From: Coriaria nepalensis
Taxonomy: Eukaryota; Streptophyta; Magnoliopsida; Cucurbitales; Coriariaceae
Length of the DNA stretch: 64,000 bases
Assembly (NCBI GenBank): GCA_027186245.1
Contig: CP114481.1
Span: 26,443,501-26,507,500 of the forward strand
Reading direction: 5' to 3'
Below the pieces are notes generated by a model. That model was not told the DNA's origin. It saw only the letters and a program-made list of their open reading frames with translations, and did no database searches. Below are positions 10,946 through 25,000 of this stretch, piece by piece; the first letter of the stretch is position 1; each line of letters begins with the position of its first letter. Position numbers and translations under genes: made by a program.

Positions 10946-13470
10946 CTAAAATAATGCATTGTTGTCGTCAATAAATTAATTGCATGTTATGTAAGAAAAT
11001 CATGTTTGAAAGGAGAAAATAGAATTCGTTCAACTTAATTTAGAATGATATAATGACTGGATGAGACTCAATGACATGACTTTGAGCATAAACAAATGCA
11101 TTGTTGCCTTCAATAGATTAACAGCAAGTTATGCACAAAAGTCATGTTTAAAGGCCGAATTTCGTTCGAAGCGATTTAGAATGATTGAATGACTAAAAGA
11201 GACGCAATAATATGAATTTTAGGCTAAAAAAATGCATAGTTGCCTTCAATAGATCAATTACAAGTTATGCATGAAAGTCGTGTCTTAAATGCAAAAATAG
11301 AATTCGTTCGAAGTGCTTTCAAACAATTTAATGAAATGAAACAACTGAATGCTATACTTTTTAAGGCTAAAATAATACATTGTTGTCGTCAATAAATTAA
11401 TTGCAAGTTATGTAAGAAAATCATGTTTGAAAGGCGAAAATAGAATTCATTCAATTTAATTTAGAATGATTTACTGACTGGATGAGCCACAATGACAAGA
11501 CTTTAAGGCTAAACAAATGCATTGATGCCTTCAATAGATCAACTGCAAGTTATGCACGAAAGTCATGTTTAAAGGCCGAATTTCGTTCGAAGTAATTTAG
11601 AATGATTTAATGACTAAAAGAGGCGCAATAATATGACTTCAAGGCTAAAAAAATGCATAGTTGACTTCAATAGATCAATTACAAGTTATGCATGAAAGTC
11701 GTGTCTTAAATGCAAAAATAGAATTGGTTCGAAGTGCTTTCAAACAATTTAATGATATGAAAAGACTGAATGATATACTTTTTAAGGCTAAAATAATGCA
11801 TTGTTGTCGTCAATAAATTAATTGCAAGTTATGTAAGAAAATCATGTTTGAAAGGCGAAAATAGAATTCGTTCAACTTAATTTAGAATGATTTAATGACT
11901 GGATGAGACTCAATGACAAGACTTTAAGGCTAAACAAATGCATTGTTGCCTTCAATAGATTAACAGCAAGTTATGCACAAAAGTCATGTTTAAAGGCCGA
12001 ATTTCGTTGGAAGCGATTTAGAATGATTTAATGACTAAAAGAGACGCAATAATATGAATTTTAGGCTAAAAAAATGCATAGTTGCCTTCAATAGATCAAT
12101 TACAAGTTATGCATGAAAGTCGTGTCTTAAATGCAAAAATATATTTGGTTCGAAGTGCTTTGAAACAATTTAATGAAATGAAAAGACTGAATGATATACT
12201 TTTTAAAGCTAAAATAATGCATTGTTGTCGTCAATAAATTAATTGCATGTTATGTAAGGAAATCATGTTTGAAGGGCGAAAAAAAATTCATTCGAATTAA
12301 TTTAATATGATTTATTCACTAGAAGAGACTCAGTGACATGACTTTAAGGATAAACAAATGCATTGTTGCCTTCAATAGATCAACTGCAAGTTATGCACGA
12401 AAGTCATGTTTAAAGGCCGAATTTCGTTCGAAGTAATTTAGAATGATTTAATGACTAAAAGAGGCGCAATAATATGACTTTAAGGCTAAAAAAATGCATA
12501 GTTGCCTTCAATAGATCAATTACAAGTTATGCATGAAAGTCCTGTCTTAAATGCAAAAATATAATTGGTTCGAAGTGCTTTGAAACAATTTAATGAAATG
12601 AAAATACTTAATGATATACTTTTTATCGCTAAAATAATGCATTGTTGTCGTCAATATATTAATTGCATGTTATGTAAGAAAATCATGTTTGAAGGGCGAA
12701 AAAAAAATTCATTCGAATTAATTTAGTATGATTTATTCACTAGAAGAGACTCAGTGACATGACTTTAAGGCTAAACAAATGCATTGTTGCCTTCAATAGA
12801 TCAACTGCAAGTTATGCACGAACGTCATGTTTAAAGGCCGAACTTCGTTTGAAGTAATTAAGAATGATTTAATGACTAAAAGAGGCGCAATAATATGACT
12901 TTAAGGCTAAAAAAATGCATAGTTGCCGTCAATAGATCAATTACAAGTTATGCATGAAAGTCGTGTCTTAAATGCAAAAATATAATTGGTTCGAAGTGCT
13001 TTGAAACAATTTAATGAAATGAAAAGACTGAATGATATACTTTTTAAAGCTAAAATAATGCATTGTTGTCGTCAATAAATTAATTGCATGTTATGTAAGG
13101 AAATCATGTTTGAAGGGCGAAAAAAAAATTCATTCGAATTAATTTAATATGATTTATTCACTAGAAGAGACTCAGTGACATGACTTTAAGGCTAAACAAA
13201 TGCATTGTTGCCTTCAATAGATCAACTGCAAGTTATGCACGAAAGTCATGTTTAAAGGCCGAATTTCGTTCCAAGTAATTTAGAATGATTTAATGACTAA
13301 AAGAGGCGCAATAATATGACTTTAAGGCTAAAAAAATGCATAGTTGCCTTCAATAGATCAATTACAAGTTATGCATGAAAGTCCTGTCTTAAATGCAAAA
13401 ATATAATTGGTTCGAAGTGCTTTGAAACAATTTAATGAAATGAAAAGACTGAATGATATACTTTTTAAAG
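10946..13470 (+). repeat. 2525-bp six-trimer block, copy 2
   Basis: A starts 10946, 11367, 11788, 12209, 12629, 13050. It has the same markers and spacing as the preceding block, including gaatgctatac, gagccacaatg, cattgatgcc, tttttatcgc and the gaaagtcctg variant. I noticed no clear difference between the two copies by eye, so the duplication looks recent. Confidence 0.9.
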
Positions 13471-15154
13471 CTAAAATAATGCATTGTTGTCGTCAATATA
13501 TTAATTGCATGTTATGTAAGAAAATCATGTTTGAAGGGCGAAAAAAAAATTCATTCGAATTAATTTAGTATGATTTATTCACTAGAAGAGACTCAGTGAC
13601 ATGACTTTAAGGCTAAACAAATGCATTGTTGCCTTCAATAGATCAACTGCAAGTTATGCACGAACGTCATGTTTAAAGGCCGAACTTCGTTCGAAGTAAT
13701 TAAGAATGATTTAATGACTAAAAGAGGCGCAATAATATGACTTTAAGGCTAAAAAAATGCATAGTTGCCGTCAATAGATCAATTACAAGTTATGCATGAA
13801 AGTCGTGTCTTAAATGCAAAAATATAATTGGTTCGAAGTGCTTTGAAACAATTTAATGAAATGAAAAGACTGAATGATATACTTTTTAAAGCTAAAATAA
13901 TGCATTGTTGTCGTCAATAAATTAATTGCATGTTATGTAAGGAAATCATGTTTGAAGGGCGAAAAAAAAATTCATTCGAATTAATTTAATATGATTTATT
14001 CACTAGAAGAGACTCAGTGACATGACTTTAAGGCTAAACAAATGCATTGTTGCCTTCAATAGATCAACTGCAAGTTATGCACGAAAGTCATGTTTAAAGG
14101 CCGAATTTCGTTCCAAGTAATTTAGAATGATTTAATGACTAAAAGAGGCGCAATAATATGACTTTAAGGCTAAAAAAATGCATAGTTGCCTTCAATAGAT
14201 CAATTACAAGTTATGCATGAAAGTCCTGTCTTAAATGCAAAAATATAATTGGTTCGAAGTGCTTTGAAACAATTTAATGAAATGAAAAGACTGAATGATA
14301 TACTTTTTAAAGCTAAAATAATGCATTGTTGTCGTCAATATATTAATTGCATGTTATGTAAGAAAATCATGTTTGAAGGGCGAAAAAAAAATTTATTCGA
14401 ATTAATTTAGTATGATTTATTCACTAGAAGAGACTCAGTGACATGACTTTAAGGCTAAACAAATGCATTGTTGCCTTCAATAGATCAACTGCAAGTTATG
14501 CACGAACGTCATGTTTAAAGGCCGAACTTCGTTCGAAGTAATTAAGAATGATTTAATGACTAAAAGAGGCGCAATAATATGACTTTAAGGCTAAAAAAAT
14601 GCATAGTTGCCGTCAATAGATCAATTACAAGTTATGCATGAAAGTCGTGTCTTAAATGCAAAAATATAATTGGTTCGAAGTGCTTTGAAACAATTTAATG
14701 AAATGAAAAGACTGAATGATATACTTTTTAAAGCTAAAATAATGCATTGTTGTCGTCAATAAATTAATTGCATGTTATGTAAGGAAATCATGTTTGAAGG
14801 GCGAAAAAAAAATTCATTCGAATTAATTTAATATGATTTATTCACTAGAAGAGACTCAGTGACATGACTTTAAGGCTAAACAAATGCATTGTTGCCATCA
14901 ATAGATCAACTGCAAGTTATGCACGAAAGTCATGTTTAAAGGCCGAATTTCGTTCCAAGTAATTTAGAATGATTTAATGACTAAAAGAGGCGCAATAATA
15001 TGACTTTAAGGCTAAAAAAATGCATAGTTGCCTTCAATAGATCAATTACAAGTTATGCATGAAAGTCCTGTCTTAAATGCAAAAATATAATTGGTTCGAA
15101 GTGCTTTGAAACAATTTAATGAAATGAAAAGACTGAATGATATACTTTTTAAAG
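13471..15154 (+). repeat. Two copies of an 842-bp A2 dimer of trimers
   Basis: A starts 13471, 13892, 14313, 14734. Odd trimers have gtcaatatattaattg with gtaagaaaatc; even trimers have gtcaataaattaattg with gtaaggaaatc. The pair therefore repeats with an 842-bp period. The third trimer has aatttattcg for aattcattcg, and the fourth has gccatcaat for gccttcaat. Confidence 0.85.
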
Positions 15155-17865
15155 CTAAAATAATGCATTGTTGTCGTCAATAAATTAATTGCATGTTATG
15201 TAAGAAAATCATGTTTGAAAGGAGAAAATAGAATTCGTTCAACTTAATTTAGAATGATATAATGACTGGATGAGACTCAATGACATGACTTTGAGCATAA
15301 ACAAATGCATTGTTGCCTTCAATAGATTAACAGCAAGTTATGCACAAAAGTCATGTTTAAAGGCCGAATTTCGTTCGAAGCGATTTAGAATGATTTAATG
15401 ACTAAAAGAGACGCAATAATATGAATTTTAGGCTAAAAAAATGCATAGTTGCCTTCAATAGATCAATTACAAGTTATGCATGAAAGTCGTGTCTTAAATG
15501 CAAAAATAGAATTCGTTCGAAGTGCTTTCCAACAATTTAATGAAATGAAACAACTGAATGCTATACTTTTTAAGGCTAAAATAATACATTGTTGTCGTCA
15601 ATAAATTAATTGCAAGTTATGTAAGAAAATCATGTTTGAAAGGCGAAAATAGAATTCATTCAATTTAATTTAGAATGATTTACTGACTGGATGAGCCACA
15701 ATGACAAGACTTTAAGGCTAAACAAATGCATTGATGCCTTCAATAGATCAACTGCAAGTTATGCACGAAAGTCATGTTTAAAGGCCGAATTTCGTTCGAA
15801 GTAATTTAGAATGATTTAATGACTAAAAGAGGCGCAATAATATGACTTCAAGGCTAAAAAAATGCATAGTTGCCTTCAATAGATCAATTACAAGTTATGC
15901 ATGAAAGTCGTGTCTTAAATGCAAAAATAGAATTGGTTCGAAGTGCTTTCAAACAATTTAATGATATGAAAAGACTGAATGATATACTTTTTAAGGCTAA
16001 AATAATGCATTGTTGTCGTCAATAAATTAATTGCAAGTTATGTAAGAAAATCATGTTTGAAAGGCGAAAATAGAATTCGTTCAACTTAATTTAGAATGAT
16101 TTAATGACTGGATGAGACTCAATGACAAGACTTTAAGGCTAAACAAATGCATTGTTGCCTTCAATAGATTAACAGCAAGTTATGCACAAAAGTTATGTTT
16201 AAAGGCCGAATTTCGTTGGAAGCGATTTAGAATGATTTAATGACTAAAAGAGATGCAATAATATGAATTTTAGGCTAAAAAAATGCATAGTTGCCTTCAA
16301 TAGATCAATTACAAGTTATGCATGAAAGTCGTGTCTTAAATGCAAAAATATATTTGGTTCGAAGTGCTTTGAAACAATTTAATGAAATGAAAAGACTGAA
16401 TGATATACTTTTTAAAGCTAAAATAATGCATTGTTGTCGTCAATAAATTAATTGCATGTTATGTAAGGAAATCATGTTTGAAGGGCGAAAAAAAAATTCA
16501 TTCGAATTAATTTAATATGATTTATTCACTAGAAGAGACTCAGTGACATGACTTTAAGGCTAAACAAATGCATTGTTGCCTTCAATAGATCAACTGCAAG
16601 TTATGCACGAAAGTCATGTTTAAAGGCCGAATTTCGTTCCAAGTAATTTAGAATGATTTAATGACTAAAAGAGGCGCAATAATATGACTTTAAGGCTAAA
16701 AAAATGCATAGTTGCCTTCAATAGATCAATTACAAGTTATGCATGAAAGTCGTGTCATAAATGCAAAAATATAATTGGTTCGAAGTGCTTTGAAACAATT
16801 TAATGAAATGAAAAGACTGAATGATATACTTTTTAAAGCTAAAATAATGCATTGTTGTCGTCAATAAATTAATTGCATGTTATGTAAGAAAATCATGTTT
16901 GAAAGGCGAAAATAGAATTCGTTCAACTTAATTTAGAATGATTTAATGACTGGATGAGACTCAATGACATGACTTTAAGGCTAAACAAATGCATTGTTGC
17001 CTTCAATAGATTAACAGCAAGTTATGCACAAAAGTCATGTTTAAAGGCCGAATTTCATTGGAAGCGATTTAGAATGATTTAATGACTAAAAGAGACGCAA
17101 TAATATGAATTTTAGGCTAAAAAAATGCATAGTTGCCTTCAATAGATCAATTACAAGTTATGCATGAAAGTCGTGTCTTAAATGCAAAAATATATTTGGT
17201 TCGAAGTGCTTTGAAACAATTTAATGAAATGAAAAGACTGAATGATATACTTTTTAAAGCTAAAATAATGCATTGTTGTCGTCAATAAATTAATTGCATG
17301 TTATGTAAGGAAATCATGTTTGAAGGGCGAAAAAAAAATTCATTCGAATTAATTTAATATGATTTATTCACTAGAAGAGACTCAGTGACATGACTTTAAG
17401 GCTAAACAAATGCATTGTTGCCTTCAATAGATCAACTGCAAGTTATGCACGAAAGTCATGTTTAAAGGCCGAATTTCGTTCCAAGTAATTTAGAATGATT
17501 TAATGACTAAAAGAGGCGCAATAATATGACTTTAAGGCTAAAAAAATGCATAGTTGCCTTCAATAGATCAATTACAAGTTATGCATGAAAGTCGTGTCTT
17601 AAATGCAAAAATATAATTGGTTCGAAGTGCTTTGAAACAATTTAATGAAATGAAAAGACTGAATGATATACTTTTTAAAGCTAAAATAATGCATTGTTGT
17701 CGTCAATAAATTAATTGCATGTTATGTAAGGAAATCATGTTTGAAGGGCGAAAAAAAAATTCATTCGAATTAATTTAATATGATTTATTCACTAGAAGAG
17801 ACTCAGTGACATGACTTTAAGGCTAAACAAATGCATTGTTGCCTTCAATAGATCAACTGCAAGTT
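14870..17865 (+). repeat. ~3.0-kb segment of the 4210-bp duplication, copy 1
   Basis: A starts inside are 15155, 15576, 15997, 16418, 16839, 17260, 17681. It matches 19080-22075 with an offset of 4210 bp (ten trimers). Shared markers include gaaaggagaaaatag, gtgctttccaac, aagttatgtttaaag, gagatgcaat, gtgtcataaatg and tttcattggaag. The ends given are approximate, set where the copies stop agreeing. Confidence 0.85.
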
Positions 17866-19079
17866 ATGCACGAACGTCATGTTTAAAGGCCGAACTCCGT
17901 TTGAAGTAATTAAGAATGATTTAATGACTAAAAGAGGCGCAATAATATGACTTTAAGGCTAAAAAAATGCATAGTTGCCGTCAATAGATCAATTACAAGT
18001 TATGCATGAAAGTCGTGTCTTAAATGCAAAAATATAATTGGTTCGATGTGCTTTGAAACAATTTAATGAAATGAAAAGACTGAATGATCTACTTTTTAAA
18101 GCTAAAATAATGCATTGTTGTCGTCAATAAATTAATTGCATGTTATGTAAGAAAATCATGTTTGAAGGGCGAAAATAAAATTCATTCGAATTAATTTAGT
18201 ATGATTTATTGACAAGAAGAGACTCAGTGACATGACTTTAAGGCTAAACAAATGCATTGTTGCCTTGAATATATCAACTGCAAGTTATGCCCGAAAGTCA
18301 TGTTTAAAAGCCGAATTTCGTTCGAAGTAATTTAGAATGATTTAATGACTAAAAGAGGCGCAATAATATGACTTTAAGGCTAAAAAAATGCATAGTTGCC
18401 GTCAATAGATCAATTACAAGTTATGCATGAAAGTCGTGTCTTAAATGCAAAAATATAATTGGTTCGAAGTGCTTTGAAACAATTTAATGAAATGAAAAGA
18501 CTGAATGATATACTTTTTAAAGCTAAAATAATGCATTGTTGTCGTCAATAAATTAATTGCATGTTATGTAAGGAAATCATGTTTGAAGGGCGAAAAAAAA
18601 ATTCATTCGAATTAATTTAATATGATTTATTCACTAGAAGAGACTCAGTGACATGACTTTAAGGCTAAACAAATGCATTGTTGCCTTCAATAGATCAACT
18701 GCAAGTTATGCACGAAAGTCATGTTTAAAGGCCGAATTTCGTTCCAAGTAATTTAGAATGATTTAATGACTAAAAGAGGCGCAATAATATGACTTTAAGG
18801 CTAAAAAAATGCATAGTTGCCTTCAATAGATCAATTACAAGTTATGCATGAAAGTCCTGTCTTAAATGCAAAAATATAATTGGTTCGAAGTGCTTTGAAA
18901 CAATTTAATGAAATGAAAAGACTGAATGATATACTTTTTAAAGCTAAAATAATGCATTGTTGTCGTCAATATATTAATTGCATGTTATGTAAGAAAATCA
19001 TGTTTGAAGGGCGAAAAAAAAATTTATTCGAATTAATTTAGTATGATTTATTCACTAGAAGAGACTCAGTGACATGACT
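17866..19079 (+). repeat. Spacer trimers between the 4210-bp copies
   Basis: A starts 18102, 18523, 18944. This 1.2 kb is not part of the ten-trimer duplication at 19080-22075. Its first part (B of the 17681 trimer through the A2 subvariant at 18102 with ccttgaatatatcaac and ttatgcccgaaag) recurs around 25430-25960, an offset of 7578 bp (18 trimers). The A at 18944 shares aatttattcg with that at 14313. Confidence 0.8.
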
Positions 19080-22075
19080 TTAAGGCTAAACAAATGCATT
19101 GTTGCCTTCAATAGATCAACTGCAAGTTATGCACGAAAGTCATGTTTAAAGGCCGAATTTCGTTCCAAGTAATTTAGAATGATTTAATGACTAAAAGAGG
19201 CGCAATAATATGACTTTAAGGCTAAAAAAATGCATAGTTGCCTTCAATAGATCAATTACAAGTTATGCATGAAAGTCCTGTCTTAAATGCAAAAATATAA
19301 TTGGTTCGAAGTGCTTTGAAACAATTTAATGAAATGAAAAGACTGAATGATATACTTTTTAAAGCTAAAATAATGCATTGTTGTCGTCAATAAATTAATT
19401 GCATGTTATGTAAGAAAATCATGTTTGAAAGGAGAAAATAGAATTCGTTCAACTTAATTTAGAATGATATAATGACTGGATGAGACTCAATGACATGACT
19501 TTGAGCATAAACAAATGCATTGTTGCCTTCAATAGATTAACAGCAAGTTATGCACAAAAGTCATGTTTAAAGGCCGAATTTCGTTCGAAGCGATTTAGAA
19601 TGATTTAATGACTAAAAGAGACGCAATAATATGAATTTTAGGCTAAAAAAATGCATAGTTGCCTTCAATAGATCAATTACAAGTTATGCATGAAAGTCGT
19701 GTCTTAAATGCAAAAATAGAATTCGTTCGAAGTGCTTTCCAACAATTTAATGAAATGAAACAACTGAATGCTATACTTTTTAAGGCTAAAATAATACATT
19801 GTTGTCGTCAATAAATTAATTGCAAGTTATGTAAGAAAATCATGTTTGAAAGGCGAAAATAGAATTCATTCAATTTAATTTAGAATGATTTACTGACTGG
19901 ATGAGCCACAATGACAAGACTTTAAGGCTAAACAAATGCATTGATGCCTTCAATAGATCAACTGCAAGTTATGCACGAAAGTCATGTTTAAAGGCCGAAT
20001 TTCGTTCGAAGTAATTTAGAATGATTTAATGACTAAAAGAGGCGCAATAATATGACTTCAAGGCTAAAAAAATGCATAGTTGCCTTCAATAGATCAATTA
20101 CAAGTTATGCATGAAAGTCGTGTCTTAAATGCAAAAATAGAATTGGTTCGAAGTGCTTTCAAACAATTTAATGATATGAAAAGACTGAATGATATACTTT
20201 TTAAGGCTAAAATAATGCATTGTTGTCGTCAATAAATTAATTGCAAGTTATGTAAGAAAATCATGTTTGAAAGGCGAAAATAGAATTCGTTCAACTTAAT
20301 TTAGAATGATTTAATGACTGGATGAGACTCAATGACAAGACTTTAAGGCTAAACAAATGCATTGTTGCCTTCAATAGATTAACAGCAAGTTATGCACAAA
20401 AGTTATGTTTAAAGGCCGAATTTCGTTGGAAGCGATTTAGAATGATTTAATGACTAAAAGAGATGCAATAATATGAATTTTAGGCTAAAAAAATGCATAG
20501 TTGCCTTCAATAGATCAATTACAAGTTATGCATGAAAGTCGTGTCTTAAATGCAAAAATATATTTGGTTCGAAGTGCTTTGAAACAATTTAATGAAATGA
20601 AAAGACTGAATGATATACTTTTTAAAGCTAAAATAATGCATTGTTGTCGTCAATAAATTAATTGCATGTTATGTAAGGAAATCATGTTTGAAGGGCGAAA
20701 AAAAAATTCATTCGAATTAATTTAATATGATTTATTCACTAGAAGAGACTCAGTGACATGACTTTAAGGCTAAACAAATGCATTGTTGCCTTCAATAGAT
20801 CAACTGCAAGTTATGCACGAAAGTCATGTTTAAAGGCCGAATTTCGTTCCAAGTAATTTAGAATGATTTAATGACTAAAAGAGGCGCAATAATATGACTT
20901 TAAGGCTAAAAAAATGCATAGTTGCCTTCAATAGATCAATTACAAGTTATGCATGAAAGTCGTGTCATAAATGCAAAAATATAATTGGTTCGAAGTGCTT
21001 TGAAACAATTTAATGAAATGAAAAGACTGAATGATATACTTTTTAAAGCTAAAATAATGCATTGTTGTCGTCAATAAATTAATTGCATGTTATGTAAGAA
21101 AATCATGTTTGAAAGGCGAAAATAGAATTCGTTCAACTTAATTTAGAATGATTTAATGACTGGATGAGACTCAATGACATGACTTTAAGGCTAAACAAAT
21201 GCATTGTTGCCTTCAATAGATTAACAGCAAGTTATGCACAAAAGTCATGTTTAAAGGCCGAATTTCATTGGAAGCGATTTAGAATGATTTAATGACTAAA
21301 AGAGACGCAATAATATGAATTTTAGGCTAAAAAAATGCATAGTTGCCTTCAATAGATCAATTACAAGTTATGCATGAAAGTCGTGTCTTAAATGCAAAAA
21401 TATATTTGGTTCGAAGTGCTTTGAAACAATTTAATGAAATGAAAAGACTGAATGATATACTTTTTAAAGCTAAAATAATGCATTGTTGTCGTCAATAAAT
21501 TAATTGCATGTTATGTAAGGAAATCATGTTTGAAGGGCGAAAAAAAAATTCATTCGAATTAATTTAATATGATTTATTCACTAGAAGAGACTCAGTGACA
21601 TGACTTTAAGGCTAAACAAATGCATTGTTGCCTTCAATAGATCAACTGCAAGTTATGCACGAAAGTCATGTTTAAAGGCCGAATTTCGTTCCAAGTAATT
21701 TAGAATGATTTAATGACTAAAAGAGGCGCAATAATATGACTTTAAGGCTAAAAAAATGCATAGTTGCCTTCAATAGATCAATTACAAGTTATGCATGAAA
21801 GTCGTGTCTTAAATGCAAAAATATAATTGGTTCGAAGTGCTTTGAAACAATTTAATGAAATGAAAAGACTGAATGATATACTTTTTAAAGCTAAAATAAT
21901 GCATTGTTGTCGTCAATAAATTAATTGCATGTTATGTAAGGAAATCATGTTTGAAGGGCGAAAAAAAAATTCATTCGAATTAATTTAATATGATTTATTC
22001 ACTAGAAGAGACTCAGTGACATGACTTTAAGGCTAAACAAATGCATTGTTGCCTTCAATAGATCAACTGCAAGTT
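19080..22075 (+). repeat. ~3.0-kb segment of the 4210-bp duplication, copy 2
   Basis: A starts inside are 19365, 19786, 20207, 20628, 21049, 21470, 21891. It repeats 14870-17865. After about 22075 the sequences diverge: this copy has gaaagtcatg and ttccaag where the first has gaacgtcatg and gaactccgttt, marking the right breakpoint inside a B monomer. Confidence 0.85.
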
Positions 22076-25000
22076 ATGCACGAAAGTCATGTTTAAAGGC
22101 CGAATTTCGTTCCAAGTAATTTAGAATGATTTAATGACTAAAAGAGGCGCAATAATATGACTTTAAGGCTAAAAAAATGCATAGTTGCCTTCAATAGATC
22201 AATTACAAGTTATGCATGAAAGTCGTGTCTTAAATGCAAAAATATAATTGGTTCGAAGTGCTTTGAAACAATTTAATGAAATGAAAAGACTGAATGATAT
22301 ACTTTTTAAAGCTAAAATAATGCATTGTTGTCGTCAATAAATTAATTGCATGTTATGTAAGAAAATCATGTTTGAAAGGAGAAAATAGAATTCGTTCAAC
22401 TTAATTTAGAATGATATAATGACTGGATGAGACTCAATGACATGACTTTGAGCATAAACAAATGCATTGTTGCCTTCAATAGATTAACAGCAAGTTATGC
22501 ACAAAAGTCATGTTTAAAGGCCGAATTTCGTTCGAAGCGATTTAGAATGATTTAATGACTAAAAGAGACGCAATAATATGAATTTTAGGCTAAAAAAATG
22601 CATAGTTGCCTTCAATAGATCAATTACAAGTTATGCATGAAAGTCGTGTCTTAAATGCAAAAATAGAATTGGTTCGAAGTGCTTTCAAACAATTTAATGA
22701 AATGAAACAACTGAATGATATACTTTTTAAGGCTAAAATAATACATTGTTGTCGTCAATAAATTTATTGCAAGTTATGTAAGAAAATCAGGTTTGAAAGG
22801 TGAAAATAGAATTCGTTCAACTTAATTTAGAATGATTTAATGACTGGATGAGACTCAACGACAAGACTTTAAGGCTAAACAAATGCATTGTTGCCTTCAA
22901 TAGATTAACTGCAAGTTATGCACGAAAGTCATGTTTAAAGGGCGAATTTCGTTCGAAGCGATTTAGAATGATTTAATGACTAAAAGAGACGCAATAATAT
23001 GAATTTTAGGCTAAAAAAATGCATAGTTACCTTCAATAGATCAATTACAAGTTATCCATGAAAGTCGTGTCTTAAATGCAAAAATAGAATTCGTTCGAAG
23101 TGCTTTCAAACAATTTAATGAAATGAAACAACTGAATGATATACTTTTTAAGGCTAAAATAATACATTGTTGTCGTCAATAAATTAATTGCAAGTTATGT
23201 AAGAAAATCTTGTTTGAAAGGCGAAAATAGAATTCGTTCAACTTAATTTAGAATGATTTAATGACTGGATGAGCCACAATGACAAGACTTTAAGGCTAAA
23301 CAAATGCATTGATGCCTTCAATAGATCAACTGCAAGTTATGCACGAAAGTCATGTTTAAAGGCCGAATTTCGTTCGAAGTAATTTAGAATGATTTAATGA
23401 CTAAAAGAGGCGCAATAATATGACTTCAAGGCTAAAAAAATGCATAGTTGCCTTCAATAGATCAATTACAAGTTATGCATGAAAGTCGTGTCTTAAATGC
23501 AAAAATAAAATTGGTTCGAAGTGCTTTCAAACAATTTAATGATATGAAAAGACTGAATGATATACTTTTTAAGGCTAAAATAATGCATTGTTGTCGTCAA
23601 TAAATTAATTGCAAGTTATGTAAGAAAATCATGTTTGAAAGGCGAAAATAGAATTCGTTCAACTTAATTTAGAATGATTTAATGACTGGATGAGACTCAA
23701 TGACATGACTTTGAGCATAAACAAATGCATTGTTGCCTTCAATAGATTAACAGCAAGTTATGCACAAAAGTCATGTTTAAAGGCCGAATTTCGTTGGAAG
23801 CGATTTAGAATGATTTAATGACTAAAAGAGACGCAATAATATGAATTTTATGCTAAAAAAATGCATAGTTGCCTTCAATAGATCAATTACAAGTTATGCA
23901 TGAAAGTCGTGTCTTAAATGCAAAAATATATTTGGTTCGAAGTGCTTTGAAACAATTTAATGAAATGAAAAGACTGAATGATATACTTTTTAAAGCTAAA
24001 ATAATGCATTGTTGTCGTCAATAAATTAATTGCATGTTATGTAAGGAAATCATGTTTGAAGGGCGAAAAAAAAATTCATTCGAATTAATTTAATATGATT
24101 TATTCACTAGAAGAGACTCAGTGACATGACTTTAAGGCTAAACAAATGCATTGTTGCCTTCAATAGATCAACTGCAAGTTATGCACGAAAGTCATGTTTA
24201 AAGGCCGAATTTCGTTCCAAGTAATTTAGAATGATTTAATGACTAAAAGAGGCGCAATAATATGACTTTAAGGCTAAAAAAATGCATAGTTGCCTTCAAT
24301 AGATCAATTACAAGTTATGCATGAAAGTCGTGTCATAAATGCAAAAATATAATTGGTTCGAAGTGCTTTGAAACAATTTAATGAAATGAAAAGACTGAAT
24401 GATATACTTTTTAAAGCTAAAATAATGCATTGTTGTCGTCAATAAATTAATTGCATGTTATGTAAGAAAATCATGTTTGAAAGGCGAAAATAGAATTCGT
24501 TCAACTTAATTTAGAATGATTTAATGACTGGATGAGACTCAATGACATGACTTTGAGCATAAACAAATGCATTGTTGCCTTCAATAGATTAATAGCAAGT
24601 TATGCACAAAAGTCATGTTTAAAGGCCGAATTTCGATCGAAGCGATTTAGAATGATTTAATGACTAAAAGAGACGCAATAATATGAATTTTAGGCTAAAA
24701 AAATGCATAGTTGCCTTCAATAGATCAATTACAAGTTATGCATGAAAGTCGTGTCTTAAATGCAAAAATAGAATTGGTTCGAAGTGCTTTCAAACAATTT
24801 AATGAAATGAAACAATTGAATGATATACTTTTTAAGGCTAAAATAATACATTGTTGTCGTCAATAAATTAATTGCAAGTTATGTAAGAAAATCATGTTTG
24901 AAAGGCGAAAATAGAATTCGTTCAACTTAATTTAGAATGATTTAATGACTGGATGAGACTCAACGACAAGACTTTAAGGCTAAACAAATGCATTGTTGCC

